A stretch of DNA of 64,000 bases from Scylla paramamosain (GCF_035594125.1 NC_087171.1:18846767-18910766); one strand, 5' to 3'; positions 23,187-39,339 are shown, counted from the stretch's first letter. A program made the numbers and translations. Notes: generated by a model from the sequence alone, not told the origin.

Positions 23187-25185
23187 GATCACGCCACCTC
23201 CTTTCCTCTCCACAGTAAGTTGCCGGGTAGGGCATAGGGGAGGCCAGCCGTGCTCATTCTTCCGACATTACACCTGATGGTTCCTCATACGGGTGGTTGC
23301 TGGGTGGCTCATGGATGCTGGGAGGGGAAGTCATCGCACATTGAATTAATATGAACTTGGTGTAATTATAAGAAAGGTATTTTGGGTAGTGGTCGCTGTG
23401 GGTGTCTGGGCTTGAGTTATCCTTAATATATTCAAGTTTTACCGTGTTATTGCATCAGTATTTAGGTTAACAGTGAGGTAAGCGATTCATGAGCATCTAT
23501 AGCAGGTACCCGTTCACAGTTCCTCCTCGCTACACCAAATAATTCCATAACTTTTGAACTCAACAAGAACTGACAGACACAAAAAGCTGTTAATGGTCCC
23601 TGAGTGGTGTGGTCTGAGGGCACATGGTGGGCAAGGGCAGCAGAGTCACAGGTGTTGAGGTGTTGCTGCTGCGTGAACCTGAACCTTTGTCTGAGCTGAT
23701 CTTAACCTTGGTGGGGCGCCCTTCTGCCCTCCTCACGCACACTTCTCAATTACGGAACTTGCCTCGCCCACCGCCAGAAAAAAAAAAAAAAAAAGGTGCT
23801 TTTCATCCAATACGGAATATCTAAATCTCATCTGTATGGAGTAGTAAACTTTTTTGTCCTTAGCTTACAACTCGCGGTCTAGAAAAACTGTTGTTCCTCC
23901 TCACCTTTCCGCCATGACAACCTCTGCTCTATATTTACTAAGCGCGGCTATCACTGCTCACCGCACCATCACCACAACTACCACCACCACTTAATGCTGC
24001 GCTAGGGTGTGGTGGCCGCCCCAAAGCAAGCTCACCCGCCACCCACCCGACCAGTATTGTCTCGCGGACGCACTCATTGCTTGCTGCCTCGAGTGTCTGA
24101 TTGTGCAAGATGATGTCACTGGATGTAGGCGACGTATTATGAGCAGTAGAGCAGGTCTGAGCAAGCAAACGAGCCTCCTAATGTTCTTGAAAGCACATAA
24201 AAGGAGCTCAACATCTTACTTCCCTGGTGGTAGTCATGTGGGTGGTACATGTGAATTTGAGATGTGCTTACGTCCTTGTGTTCCTCGTACTAACTTAATT
24301 TGTGCAATAGCCGCCAGTGTCAGTTGCCAGTCCATAGAAGCAGCACGTATAACACTAGGATAAATAATAACAGTTTTATGACGAAATGCTCTCGAGTTTT
24401 GTGGAGTCTCCGTGTTCTTTTGGTGATGCTTCCAAGTGGTGAAGGTGAGGCTGCTTTGCCCGGAATGTCTCCCAAATGCGCAACAAAGAACGCTGGAAAG
24501 TTTAACGTATTTGATTTCTTTCTCTCTCTCTCCCCTTTTTTGGCAGGTGACCGATCTAGAGATAATTTATTTCAGTGATTTCTTCTCTAAGAAATGCCTA
24601 ACTGTTGTGTGCGTGGGCCTGTTGTATCACGAATGGTGTGGCAGAGAGGTCGGGATGGAGGCTGAGATCTGCTCTTTTACATACCCACCTTGCCTCTAGC
24701 GTTTGTTCCCTGTCGTTCACCTGAACCTGTTAAAACTACATGATGTTTTCGTCGCTGTTGTCATTGTTGTTATTGTTGCTGGTGTTTCAATAGGTGTTTT
24801 CATCATTCCTCGCATTTACTTCACCTTCTATCCCCGCGTCGCCTACATTCACTCCCTCAACCTGAAGTGACCCCGCGCTACCTCGTCCCGGCACAAACCA
24901 GCAAGATAACCGAGGCGAGGCGAGGCGAGGCGGGAGGCGTGACCTTACTTACACATTTGTTCAAACTTTCACTTCCCGCCAACGCCTCGCCCCGCCGCCT
25001 TCGCCTTACCCTACCGCTTATCCTGCCCGCCCTTGTGTTTGTGCCTGGGCCTGCCGTGTATGTGCTTCCCTGCTTGGTGCCCTTAAGTGTATAGGTTTCT
25101 TTGCGTGTGTATTGCGTGTTGTTGAGTTTTATGGTTTACTACTACTACTACTACTACTACTACTTTTAACACCGCTTTGTAATAA
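22471..25185. other. Non-coding stretch, no gene supported
   Basis: Contains (CA)n 22533-22556, (TTTA)n 23150-23186, poly-A 23778-23794 and (CTA)n 25136-25164. The segments 23700-24120 and 24850-25080 are more GC-rich. No splice-compatible exon set was recognised. Confidence 0.5.
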
Positions 25186-25189
25186 TTAA

Positions 25190-25733
<544 letters not shown>

Positions 25734-25919
25734 ACAAGCAGGAAGTAAGGGCAACTAGTGATCTATGCTTTTACGTTATATTGGTTACATTTTTGCTTTT
25801 ATTTTGTCTCAAAGGTGAATGTGAACATGAAGGCAATAAGAAAAATTCCCCACAGAGAAGAGTAAGTGGCGCAACGTAAATTTGAGAGAATAACAGTGTT
25901 TATCAGTACGTGTAAATAT

Positions 25920-26001
25920 GGGAGGAGGAGGAGGAGGAGGAGGAGGAGGAGGAAAGAGGAAGGAAATAGATGTCTTGTATCCAACTTCGTACTTGTTTGA
26001 T

Positions 26002-26086
<85 letters not shown>

Positions 26087-26137
26087 TTTACGTATGAAAA
26101 TACCTCATTAAATTTAACATTTGTGACAACTTGCAGT

Positions 26138-26180
<43 letters not shown>

Positions 26181-26233
26181 GTTGTTGTTGTTATTGTTGT
26201 TGTTTATGTTTTTATCATCGTCGTCGTCCTCGT

Positions 26234-26309
<76 letters not shown>

Positions 26310-26432
26310 GGTATGTGAAAATCTGGAGTCAATTAGTAATTATTCCATTCGTTCATTCATCCGTTCATCTGTCAGTGTTTTTGGTATTTCATTTATGCCG
26401 TTTTCTTTGGAAGTATTTCTGACAGCTTGATT

Positions 26433-26512
<80 letters not shown>
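25920..26512. repeat. Dense microsatellite cluster
   Basis: (GGA)n 25921-25952, (TG)n 26004-26086, (ATT)n/(GTT)n 26141-26205, (GA)n 26237-26308 and (CT)n 26440-26512. The last two are complementary, similar in length and about 130 bp apart. Confidence 0.9.
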
Positions 26513-26514
<2 letters not shown>

Positions 26515-27140
26515 CACTTTTTCTTTCTTTTCTTTTCTTTCTTCCTTTTCCTTTTCTTTTTCTTTTTATATCGTTTGGTGTGTCTAAAAATGCATATCTT
26601 TCTATTCAAGCATAATTTTGTCATAGTTCTGAATAAAAATGCTAGATATGTTTTTTTTTCCTTCCTTTGAAATTGATTTTTAACAATGTACTAAGTTTTT
26701 GAATGCCACAATTGGCTTTTTTTTTTCTTTTTTTGCCAGTTTTTATTCCCTAACACTTAGCTTCGTCTCTGCTCATTAAGAATTTGTCAGTCATGTAATA
26801 TATATATTTTTTTCTTTCTTTCTTCATGTTTGTCACAGTTTCCGATTCATTTGATATTTTACACCTGTAACTTTTGTCTTACACTCAAATTTTTTATTCT
26901 TTTTATCGCGCACACTTTGAATAAACTCCCTTTTTTTTTTACCCCCTTTTTAATTCCCCCTCTTACTTTCAACTCTCAATTTATAGTCTCGTTATGAAAG
27001 CCCCACTGACTTTTTTCCTAACAGCTAATGGTGAGAAGTGTACTGACTTGCTGACATTCTGCTGGTCATCCGTATCGGTACATTAATTTTTACATTCCTT
27101 CTTGTGACCTGAGGGCGAGACAAGACGCGCGTGGAGAAAC
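26513..27140. other. T-rich non-coding stretch
   Basis: Pyrimidine-rich and AT-rich sequence with many T runs. No gene recognised. Confidence 0.5.
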
Positions 27141-27481
27141 ACAATGGAAACTCGGAGGGAAAATAAGAGAGAAAAAGAGGCAAGAGAAGACATATTGGTT
27201 CTTACGAGTGTGTTTAGTGGTGAAGATTATGATGCAGGAGAAGGAAGAGGAGGAGGAGGAGGAGGAGGAGGAGGAGGAGGAGGGGGAGGAGGAGGAGGGA
27301 ACGGAGAGTATATTGGCTTATATGCTTTATTAATTTAGACGAATAGTGTAGAAATTAAATGTAGGAGAGGAGAAAGGTGTTAGTGAAGTAGTAATAGTAG
27401 TAGTAGTAGTAGAAGAAGAAGAAGAAGAAGAAGAAGGAAGACATTAAGTAAAAGGAGAAAGGTAAAGGACACTAGGACAAT

Positions 27482-27572
<91 letters not shown>

Positions 27573-27843
27573 AAGAACAAGAACAAGAACAAGAACAAGA
27601 ACAAGAACAAGAACAAGAACAAGAAAACAACAATGACAGCAAAAGGTAAAAGGAGAGAGGATAATAAGATAATACAATAAAAAAAAGGAAAAAAAAAATG
27701 GAGGAGGAGGAGGAGAGCAAAAGGTTGAGGGCGGAAGGTCACTGGAGTGGGCCGCGTGACCCTCATGTTCCTGTCACCTGGAGCGGGCCATCGTGTCGCG
27801 GTCCTGTTGGCATCTCACTTTCACTGCAGAGAGAGAGAGAGAG

Positions 27844-27885
<42 letters not shown>
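27141..27885. repeat. Polypurine and microsatellite cluster
   Basis: (GGA)n 27245-27299, (GTA)n(GAA)n 27390-27437, (GA)n 27483-27571, a hexanucleotide (ACAAGA)n 27571-27626, and (GA)n(TG)n 27827-27883. Confidence 0.9.
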
Positions 27886-28214
27886 TCCCTTAGGTGTTAT
27901 GTGGTTCATTTTCTTCTCTTCTTGAGGTATCCCACTCGCAGCATTTCCTCGCCCCTGAACGGTGATGACGCAGCTGTCCTGATTTATGAAGGCGCTGCTC
28001 GTCTCTGCCATTCCCTGTACCGTAATTTCCTCCGCAGCTCAATTTCCCTCACGAAGATCTTACCCTTCTGATTTCCCCTCCAAAATAAATCTTTTGCTCA
28101 TAATAAATCAAGTCACGTTGGGCTGAGGTAATTTATCATCGGTGAATTTTTCATGGAGGGATCTTCTTAAGCTGGAATTTACTTGGGTAGAGTTTATATC
28201 AATATGCACAGCTA

Positions 28215-28435
28215 CTTTTCACTCAGTCTTGTCATGGTTACCAGTCTTCCCTACCAAAGAGACATCCACAACTCGTCTCCATTCAGCTCTATCATGTCCA
28301 CCACTTTCTCCTGCACTACAGACATCCACAAATCTCCATTCACTCTCATCACACCTACCACTCTTTCTTGCTCTACAGACTAGTCTTCACTCTCCCCTCC
28401 TTGCTCTACGGACATCAAGAATTGGTCTCCCAGAA
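28215..28435. repeat. Degenerate tandem repeat, about 58-bp unit
   Basis: About three copies of a unit with catgtccaccact, cctgcactacagacatccac and tctccattcactctcat blocks, starting near 28233, 28289 and 28349. Confidence 0.6.
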
Positions 28436-28599
28436 AACCGCAGGAGTGGCAACACCAAGCAGTAAACTTCAAACGAGAGTGAGATTGATCGCTATCATTC
28501 TCGGCTTAGCAATGTTGAGGGGGCGTGTTCCGGCGCGGTGGTGGAGCGCGAAGTAGAAGAAAATAAGAAATGCAGTTACGAATGCTGGTCGTGTTATGC

Positions 28600-29215
28600 G
28601 AAGTGGAGCAATGGGGTTAGGAATATAACAACACAACAGTCAGGGTGGGGAAATGTTACTGAGGCCGACAGGGAACCTAAATAAAGATAGAGCTACAATA
28701 GGAGAGGAAAAAGAATAAAATCGCAGGCGTGAATTGGAATAAAGTAAAAAAAAATATATATATATATAATACTCAGGGTCACTGAATGGCGATGCTGCGG
28801 AGGCCGACGGGAGAAAAACGAAAATAGAACAACAACAGTAGCGGAGGAAATGTCAAAGGAAGGAAAAAAGAAAGAAAAAAAAAGAAAGAAAACTCCGTGC
28901 GTGAATTAGAATATAAATTAGGATATGACAATACTCTGGAAAAGGTGTGTGGAGGCTGACAGGAAACCATTACGGCGACAACAGCGGATATAAAAGGGAA
29001 AATGGTAAAAAAAGTGCCCTACGTGAATGAGAATGAGGTTAAAGAAATGGCGATAGGGCACCATCTCACCATTTCTCCTTTCATGCCTGGTGTTGCTGTA
29101 ATAGTTTCCTGTCAGCCTCCTCACACCCACTACGGTGCAGAAAACGGGAAGAGAGGCTGGCAGGAAACAAAACAACAGTAAGGAAATTAATAGGAAAGGG
29201 GTTAGTAAAGGTGAA
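28600..29215. repeat. Mixed direct and inverted repeat array
   Basis: Three direct copies of a roughly 140-bp unit (about 28635-28745, 28770-28918 and 28935-29045) share an aggctgacaggaaac / aggccgacaggg core and a later cgtgaatt.gaat block. The core reappears inverted at 29085-29130 (gtttcctgtcagcctcctcac) and direct again at about 29150-29180. Confidence 0.65.
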
Positions 29216-29299
29216 TGATAGGTCGCTGGCATGCATTTCAATAGATGAGTAGAAAGTAGGAGAGGAAAGAGAGACTGAAAGATAAAAGGATAAAAAGGA

Positions 29300-30150
29300 A
29301 AGTGATGATAATGATGACATGACTGATGATAATAATGGCGATGCTTCTGATGATGATAATGATGATGATGACGCTGCTGATGATAATAACGATCATGATG
29401 ATGTCACTGAAAACGCCGATAATGATAGTGATACTTAAACAGCTGCGGTACGTCATTACATACAAATAAAAAAAAAAAAAATAAAAAATTAAACATGTAA
29501 ACAAAACAACTTAATCCACCAGCAAGGAGGAATAGAGAGAAAAGATGATAAAGCAAGGGAAGCGAAGGAAGAAGAACAACCAAACACCAGAGAAGTTACG
29601 GCCTCAAATTACAACTTCCAACGAAGAGAAAGAAAGGGAGAGTGAGAGAGCGAGTGACCTTGAACGAGTTAGCGGCACCTCCCCGGCTGTCTTGGTCTTG
29701 GGGGTGAATGATAGAACGACCCCAGCATTTCCGGTATTTGGGAGGGTTGGAGGAGGAAGGAGGAGGGTGAGATAGCAGAAAGGACAAGGGTGACAGGCAT
29801 GGTGAAGAGGAAACAAAGGATATTATGATGAGAAAGAAGAAGGGGTGAAGTGGGAGGAGATTAACGGGATGAGAAGAAGAGGAGGAGGAGAAGGAGAAGA
29901 AAAATGATGATGGTAATGATGTTGATGAGGAAGAGGTGGAGGAGGACGAGAAAGAGATGAATTATGAGGAAAATAATGAGGGGACTAGGTCGGTGAGAGG
30001 GAGAAAGAAGGGGAGATAGATGGCGAATAAGAGGAGTAGAAAGGAGGAAGACGGGAAGGAAAACATGAACGAAGATAGAAAGAAGAAAGGAAGAAAGAAA
30101 GAAAATAAAGAAAGAAGGGAGAAGAAAATGCATAAGAAGGATAATTCAAA
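29300..30150. repeat. GAT-rich and polypurine domain
   Basis: Imperfect (GAT)n at 29303-29425, then an A run, then a purine-rich plus strand from about 29525 to 30130. No gene recognised. Confidence 0.7.
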
Positions 30151-30708
30151 ACCCTTTCATTATTGAGTAAGCACCACAGAACAGTTTGATCGGTTCATTG
30201 TTGCTATATTTACCCAATCCGGTTCATTATCCTTCAGTTTGTTCCTTACCTTCCTTTCATACCTTCCACCAGCCCATTACATCCCAGAAACTTGATGGAT
30301 TAATCGTTATATTTACCTGTTGCGTCTTATCTCTAGTTCGTTCTTCACCAGCTTTCCTTTCATACCTTCCACGCATCACATCACATCATCTTTTACCACC
30401 TCAGTTCACTCACTACCATTTTCACTACTAGTATTCACGTATAACTTCCCTACCCTTGTTATACTGTACTTTCTTCGTTCTAATCATCTTCTCCCTGCCC
30501 CTTCTCTCCCTCCTCCTCCTTCTCTCCTTCCTCCTCCTCTCACACTTGCAAAATTTTCCTCATTCCTGCTCTCTCTCCAGCCCTTCGTGTCTCCTTTGCT
30601 AAGAGTCCACCAGATTCCAATCCCCTGCTTTCACTTTTCGTTAGCTTTCCCGTCCACCTTCATATGATAAGTTGAGCATTAGTATTCTCGCCTGCTTTCT
30701 TTAGTTAG

Positions 30709-30772
<64 letters not shown>

Positions 30773-30898
30773 ATTTTTTTCCTTTGCATTGTCTCCTCTT
30801 TTGATACATTTCTTAATACTTTGTCAATAATCATTAGAAATTACATATATTGAAAATTATTTGAGTCCTTTTTACTATTACTGAGCATTGAAGGTGGC

Positions 30899-30981
<83 letters not shown>

Positions 30982-31429
30982 TTAACGAAACAATAGCTTT
31001 ATGAAATACCGCAACTTGAAAAATAACCAGTTAGAACCAATTAACATTATCAATTCGGAAACACTTGCCTTCCGCTTACATTTACGCCGCCCTGCTCTTT
31101 ATTAGTCGGTCATTTGTTCGTTCATTCACTTATACTAATTTATTTATCCACAACTAAGTTAAAACGAATCCTTATACTTAATCCGTAATTGATATCGATG
31201 CGTCGTCTGCCTGGAAATCATGCACTGAACAAAATAATAGTAACAATAACTGTAACATGAACCCTTGGCCTATCAAGTAGTTCTGTCACTAGAAGACAAA
31301 CGGAGAGGGAGATGCTTTCGCTCCAAGACTGCCCTGTGTACGCATGTCTGTCTTGTTTTAAAGCATGAAGCAAATTTCAAACTAAATCTCATATCTGTAA
31401 GATACCTGTTCATTTGCACCTGTGTAGCG

Positions 31430-31466
<37 letters not shown>

Positions 31467-31550
31467 TAGTGGTAATAATAATAATAATAACAAATTCAGT
31501 GGGTGTCATCGTTAAGTCATAGTAATATGCAAGGTCCTTTCGTCATCAAT
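30151..31550. repeat. Pyrimidine-rich stretch with microsatellites
   Basis: (CA)n 30712-30770, (GA)n 30901-30978, and a compound (GCA)n(GTA)n(AAT)n 31430-31492. No gene recognised between them. Confidence 0.8.
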
Positions 31551-31559
31551 ATGTGAGAA

Positions 31560-32130
31560 AACAAGACGAAGAGCCGTCCATCAAAGCCCGTCACGTGCAG
31601 CAAGGCAGGCAGGTCCGCGTGGCGCCCCGCAGTGCCCAAGGAAAGCCGGGTCATCGTGCCGGGAGGGGCGTGGCGCGGCAGGTCAGGCTAGGTCGTGAGC
31701 AGAGAGTGAGAGAGAGCAAACAGTCACGGAGCAGGAAAGGGTGAAAGTGGTTAGTCCCGTTTGTTCACTTTCCTCTGCCTTCTCCCTCGTCATCGTTATC
31801 ACCGCTGCCCGCCTCCCTCCCCGCCCGCCGCCCCACAGCAGGAAGCACCGCAGCCCAGATAGTCACCTTGACGTGGACGAGTCATGCTGAGCCCAGGCCG
31901 CAGCGCAGTACGTCCTACCACGACACCGACCAAACACCAACTAAACATCTCACTGCCTACTCCGCGTGTGTTTCCAGCGTGGGAGCCTGCCAGTCCAGTC
32001 GGCGGCGGCGGCGACAGCGGCGGCGGCAGCGGCGGCGGCGTTCCTCAGGGCGTAGACATAGAGCCTTCCTACGTCATGATAATAGTACCAGTTTTTGTGC
32101 GTGTTTTTCATGTTACCTTTCTTTCTTGAC
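31560..32130 (+). other. GC-rich, CpG-dense segment with a possible first exon
   Basis: This segment is clearly richer in G+C and CpG than its surroundings. Within it, 31884-32129 is open from an ATG: a polar N-terminus, a Gly/Ser run encoded by (GGC)n at 31990-32040, then DIEPSYVMIIVPVFVRVF, which looks like the start of a membrane segment. It could be the 5' exon of a plus-strand membrane-protein gene. I found no matching downstream exon, and the hydrophobic end may be chance. Confidence 0.25.
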
Positions 32131-32394
32131 TATTTTTTGCGGGAGGTTTGATGTATTTTACAATTATTTTTTGCAGGTCGATATATTGTTTTTTATGATA
32201 TTGGATCGTACTTTTTATGTACTTGTATGTGGAGCTTGTGCGTGCGCAGATTGACAGGTAGCCAAGCAGACAGGCAGGCGGGCAAGTAGGCGGGCAGACA
32301 AGCAGGCAGACAGGCAGACAACCGGAATATCAAGGCCAGACCCACCCTCTCCTTCCTTGCCTCCCTTCCACCCCAGCGGGAATAAGCGACTTTT

Positions 32395-32395
<1 letters not shown>

Positions 32396-32481
<86 letters not shown>
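32396..32481. repeat. (CA)n microsatellite
   Basis: A pure CA tract of about 85 bp. Confidence 0.95.
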
Positions 32482-34275
<1,794 letters not shown>

Positions 34276-36235
34276 GCTAATACTAACGGGTGTAGAAGAA
34301 TAACGCTCTGCACAGTTACTAGACGTGACGAGAGACGTGTTGTGTCTCCCGTTGAGTAGCAGGACCACGAGCACAGTAACCCACCACCGTCACACGCCCA
34401 CTGACAGCTAGTCCCCGTGTGTACATATCCGGTGACTCTCTATCTCCAATTTATCTCCATTCTTTTATTAATCTGCTATAAATTGCATTCATATCGCCAG
34501 TTCGTGTCCTAATATTCAGTAGTAAGTGATCCGTGTGTGTCTGCAGGTCTGTGGCTCCTCGTTCTCTTAATCAAATGTCGGGCCACTGATTGCTTTCCGT
34601 TGAGTTATTGCTGAGTCTTTTTATCGGGAATAACGTTGTTCACATTTCCATCCATTCTCGTTCGCTAGACAGTCGTTATGCTCCAAACAAATGCCATGAG
34701 TTGTGCTTCACGTATGTTTGTGACGTGAACGGAACGGTGGAAAAAAAAAAAAAAAAAGATCGCATTTAAAATTAAATCACGTAGGTGAAGGAAGCAATCT
34801 TCTAGGTAAAAGAAAAAGTGCAAGGTGGGATGTTCTCCAGGTTACGTGAGCCATATCTTCCCTATGACTCATTAAATCATGAAAAGTAAAAGAAGAATAT
34901 TGATGTAAAAGAGTATATATCAATCGATAGTGTTTTTTTTCTTTTTCTTTTAAAAGTGAAATATGGTTATTATTTACGCACCACTCGTAAGAACTCCAAA
35001 AAATATTTTACATGTCTACAATGATTATTCTTTAAGTAAGGAACATATTTCTATTATCAGATAGAAATTTGAAGATTATTTTTTCATCTTTTTTAATTAA
35101 GGTCTCTCTCTCTCTCTCTCTCCATTCCAGGTGAGTTTCCTGGGGCGGTATCTCCAGCGTCGTGATGGTGAGCGTTGACATTAAGTTTGGCTCAGCATTG
35201 TTCCCACGTCCCTTGTTAAGCGTGTGACTCAGGCTGGCTGTGTTCGTCAGTAATATGTAATTTTTTTCTTGTTCAAAATTTGTTACATTTCCCAGTGACA
35301 TTTTCATGCGCCATTTCTTCTGTGACTTTTCACTCCTTTAACATTACTGCGGTTGATCGTAACATTCAGCACCTGAGTCCACTTGAGGTCAGCCACTCGA
35401 GACCCGTGATCCCGCGGCGACCTTGCTCTGCAGTCAGTCAGTCTGCCTGGCCGCCCTCCACTGCGCACGCTACCGAATTGAATTGTACATTATTCACTAT
35501 TAGCTACTAACCAGCATCATTAATCCAGTCTTTACATCACAAAAACAGCCACTTCCTCTGGAGCAGTTTTTCCAGGCACTTTTCCTGCCTCTTAGTCAGG
35601 TTCTAAAGGAGTGGGGACCATTCTTGACAGGTGTTGGGTTGCATGACTTACCTTGGCATTACAGTGGCTCATGAATTTTAATTAACATACTAGCCAGTTA
35701 GGACTTAAGGCTTCGAATACCGGTTGCACTCGTTTCTCACCTCAAGGATTCAAGTCTGACCTTCAAGCCAATAAATACTCGGTGATGTTTTCATGATAGC
35801 AAATTCTTGTTGAGGGGCGGACAAAAGTTTAAAGCGTCAAGAAGTCACAAAAGGTCGCAGTTATTATTAGTATTTGTTTTTCCCTTCACCTCAAACACCT
35901 GGCTGAGTGCTGGATGCTGTGACGCTTAATTTGAAGGACTGTGGCTCCCTTTGTGTTGGTTAAGCTGATTTATGTTCGTGTTTTGTATTTACCCACAGTT
36001 GTCCACTTTTTAGGGATTCCTGCTTCAGTTGTCGTTACACACACATACACACATACACACACACACACACACTCTAGTTCGTCTTTCAATTAGATTATCT
36101 TTCTCCCTCGTTCTTTTGTCTAATTTTTCTTTATTTCGTTCTTGTCGTACCTTTGTCTCCCGTGTGCTCGTCCCGTCAAGTTTTTCCCTCCCTTGCTTTG
36201 TGAAACGTTCGAGAATCTTTGTACTGAATGTCAAA
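34276..36235. other. Non-coding, no gene supported
   Basis: Short (CT)n at 35103-35122, (CA)n at 36038-36072 and poly-A at 34740-34757. No exon set recognised. Confidence 0.5.
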
Positions 36236-36239
36236 ATTA

Positions 36240-37010
36240 GATAGAATAGAGAAAGAAGGCGATGGGTGGGCGGGCAGGAAGTGTGTGAAAAAGAAGAATT
36301 GCTAATACGTGAACCAGCTGTGATGCCAAAGAAGATGATGATGATGAGGAAGAGGAAGAAGAAAAGAAGGAAAGAAGTAAAAGAGGAAAAAGAAGACAGA
36401 AGTAGAAGAGGGAAAAGAAGAAGAAGAAAGAAAGAAGTAGAAGAGGAAAAAGAAGAAAGAAAGAAAAGAAGAAAAAAAGTAGAAGAAAGAAAGAAAAGAG
36501 GAAAAAGATAAAAAGAAAGAAGAAAAGAAGAAATAAAAAAAACAAAAGATAAAAAAGAAGAAAGAAAGAAAAAAAGACTATACAAGGATAGACATTGAAG
36601 AGAGCGAAGGATAGGGTCGAGGACACTTGCTGGAATAGAAAATTGAAAATGATACACAGGAAAACAGAAATGTGGCAATAAGAGCGGTGGTGAGAGGAAC
36701 CGTTCAGGGGAAAGTGAGAGGCTGTGGGAGTGAGCGAGAAAAGTGATGGGTATGGAGGGATAGAGGGAAGTGAAGGGTGAAGGGAGGCTGAGGAGGGACT
36801 AAGGGAAAGTTTAGTAGGGAGAAAAAAAATAGAGAGAAAAAACGAGTGAGGAGGACAACTGATGAGAGGGTGGAAAAGGGAAAAGTACCGTGGTGTGAAG
36901 AGAAGAGATGAGAGGAGAGGAGAGAAGAGAAGAGGAGAGAGAATGTGGAACCAGGAGGAAGGAAAGTGGAGAGGGAGAAAAAAGAAAGAAAAAAAATAGT
37001 AACCTTGCCT
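36240..37010. repeat. Polypurine domain, about 770 bp
   Basis: The plus strand is almost entirely A and G (gaagaaagaaag and similar). It yields long spurious Ser/Phe/Leu frames on the minus strand and Lys/Glu frames on the plus strand. Confidence 0.85.
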
Positions 37011-37018
37011 AGTAACCT

Positions 37019-37129
37019 TGATGATGATGATGATGATGATGATAGTGGCATGTTCCTGACGGTGTTCCAGGTAAGGAGGTTAATTCTGTCCAGTTTCCTT
37101 TTTTTAGGTATGTACTTATTTCATAATGC

Positions 37130-37203
<74 letters not shown>

Positions 37204-37235
37204 TCTTCTTTTTCTTCTTCTTCTTCTTCTTCTTC

Positions 37236-37300
<65 letters not shown>

Positions 37301-37442
37301 GTTATTATTATCACCACCACCACCACCACCACCACCACCGAGATAAGGAGGATAGATAATGAGTGTCGTTTCAGGTCGTGTCGTAAAAGACCCGGGAATC
37401 CCTCACTTAGGTTTTACTTCTTTTCATTCTCCTCCTTATTCA

Positions 37443-37478
<36 letters not shown>

Positions 37479-37728
37479 CAAGGACAGCAGAAAATAAAAT
37501 TGAAGTTACCATGTTGTTCATTAATTTTATGAGTATATTTTGTTTTCTTTCGTTTCGGCATTTTTTTTCTTTTATTCTTTTTTTATTTTTTCCTTCTTTC
37601 CGTGATTGTTTTTTTTTCTTTTTATTTTTCTTATTTTTTCCTTCTTTCCGTGATTGTTTTTTTTTTTTATTCAAAATTGCATATACGAGGAAAGACGTGT
37701 ATGTGTATATATTAAAAGGAATCATTAT

Positions 37729-37797
<69 letters not shown>

Positions 37798-37800
37798 GAG
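37019..37800. repeat. Microsatellite cluster
   Basis: (GAT)n 37019-37043, (CT)n 37133-37200, (TTC)n(TTA)n(CAC)n 37205-37339, (TTA)n 37447-37479, a direct ttttttccttctttccgtgattg duplication near 37590-37660, and (CA)n 37730-37798. Confidence 0.9.
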
Positions 37801-38384
37801 ACAAGATTTCTTTTTTCCTTTTTTCCCACCTTTGCCAAGGCCTCCATCGCTCACCTTTCTCATCAGTCACAAACCACCGGAGAATCGCCACTACCTGCGC
37901 ATCCACCTTACTTTCCCCCGCTCCTAAATATACACCGTAGCATCCCAACACGGCAGAAGCTTTTAGTACTGAACAAGTCATTCCCTGAAGAACCCCACTG
38001 GAAGGAATATCATACCACGTACTCCACAACCCAAAAAGGTTATTATTCTTGCAGTTTTTTGAGTGAAATACAAATGTAACCTGTAATTTTTCCCTGACAC
38101 CTCTCACTAAGTTCATTCTGTCTTCCAGCACGTCCATCTCCACGATCCCAAAGGACAGATGCCGCGCAGCCCTTTAAATCAATAGAAGGGAGTGAATGGA
38201 GCTTCTGTTTTGTAAGGCTGTGGCTGGCAAGATGCGTGTCCCATGGGAAGGTCACTCGTCATGCCTCCCGAGTCTCACAAACGAGAGATAGCAGAACTGT
38301 CGCTCGTTTATTCACTTCAGGATGAACGCATGTAAACTACACCACTACAGAAGAATGGACTTGGAATAAGTGAGACAGGAAAAC
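37801..38384. other. Non-coding, no feature seen
   Basis: Ordinary composition without a supported exon. Confidence 0.45.
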
Positions 38385-38720
38385 TCGGGAAAAAAAAAAG
38401 AAGTGTTGCTGGAATAAATGTTGCTGGGAAAAAAATGGCACTGTAGTAAATATAAGGAAAAAAATGGCATAGAAAGCAATGGCACTATAAAGATTGACAC
38501 ATGAATAAGTGACACGTGAAAAATGGCACGGAAAAAAATGACACTGGGGTAAATGGCACTAGAATAATAAATGGCACTGGAATAAATGTCTCGGGGGGGA
38601 AAATGGCACAGGAATAAGTGACACAGGAAAGAAAATACATGGAGCTGGAATAACTAACATGAAACAAAGTGAGAACGGAATAACTGGCACAAAAAAGTCA
38701 CTGGAATGTCACTGAAAAAA
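38385..38720. repeat. Degenerate short tandem array (consensus aaatggcactggaataa)
   Basis: More than a dozen variants of a 15-20-bp unit, for example at 38510-38600 (atggcacgg, atgacactgg, atggcactag, atggcactgg), with variable spacing. Confidence 0.7.
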
Positions 38721-39303
38721 AGGCATACAAAAAAAAAGTCGCTGGAGAAGAGTAATTGGAGTTTTTGCTTTTATTTATCATTATTATTTTATTTATTTAT
38801 TTATTTATTTTATTTATTTATTTTGTTTTTATACAGGCCTGACAATCTCATATTTTCCTCCCATCAAGGTCCTTCCCTGCCACTTCTCGTCTTCATTTCC
38901 ACCACCGGCACTCGTGAAGAAGCAGCAAGGTGGGCCGCGTGTTTTGGCTGGCGGGTAAAAAAAAAAAAAAAAAAACTAATTATATTACTTCCTCTTATTG
39001 TTTTCTTTTCACATAGATTAGTGCAGACCTGAGGCTTTGAGACATACAGAAAGAAGTTTATCAGCACGACTTAGTAATGCAAAGATAATTACAAGGGAGG
39101 AAGAAAAGAAAAGAGACATTTAGGTTTGAGTGAAGTTGAATAAATCTCAGAAAAGTGTTCAGTTAATCTTTTGATAGACTACAAACTACAAAGGAGGTAG
39201 TTTTGTGCAGTGAGTGGAATTTGAGGGAGAAGGGGAGGGTAGAGAATGCCTTAATAGATTCGGTGACTGGGAATTGCAAAGTAAGACATGTAGGTAGTTA
39301 GTG

Positions 39304-39339
<36 letters not shown>

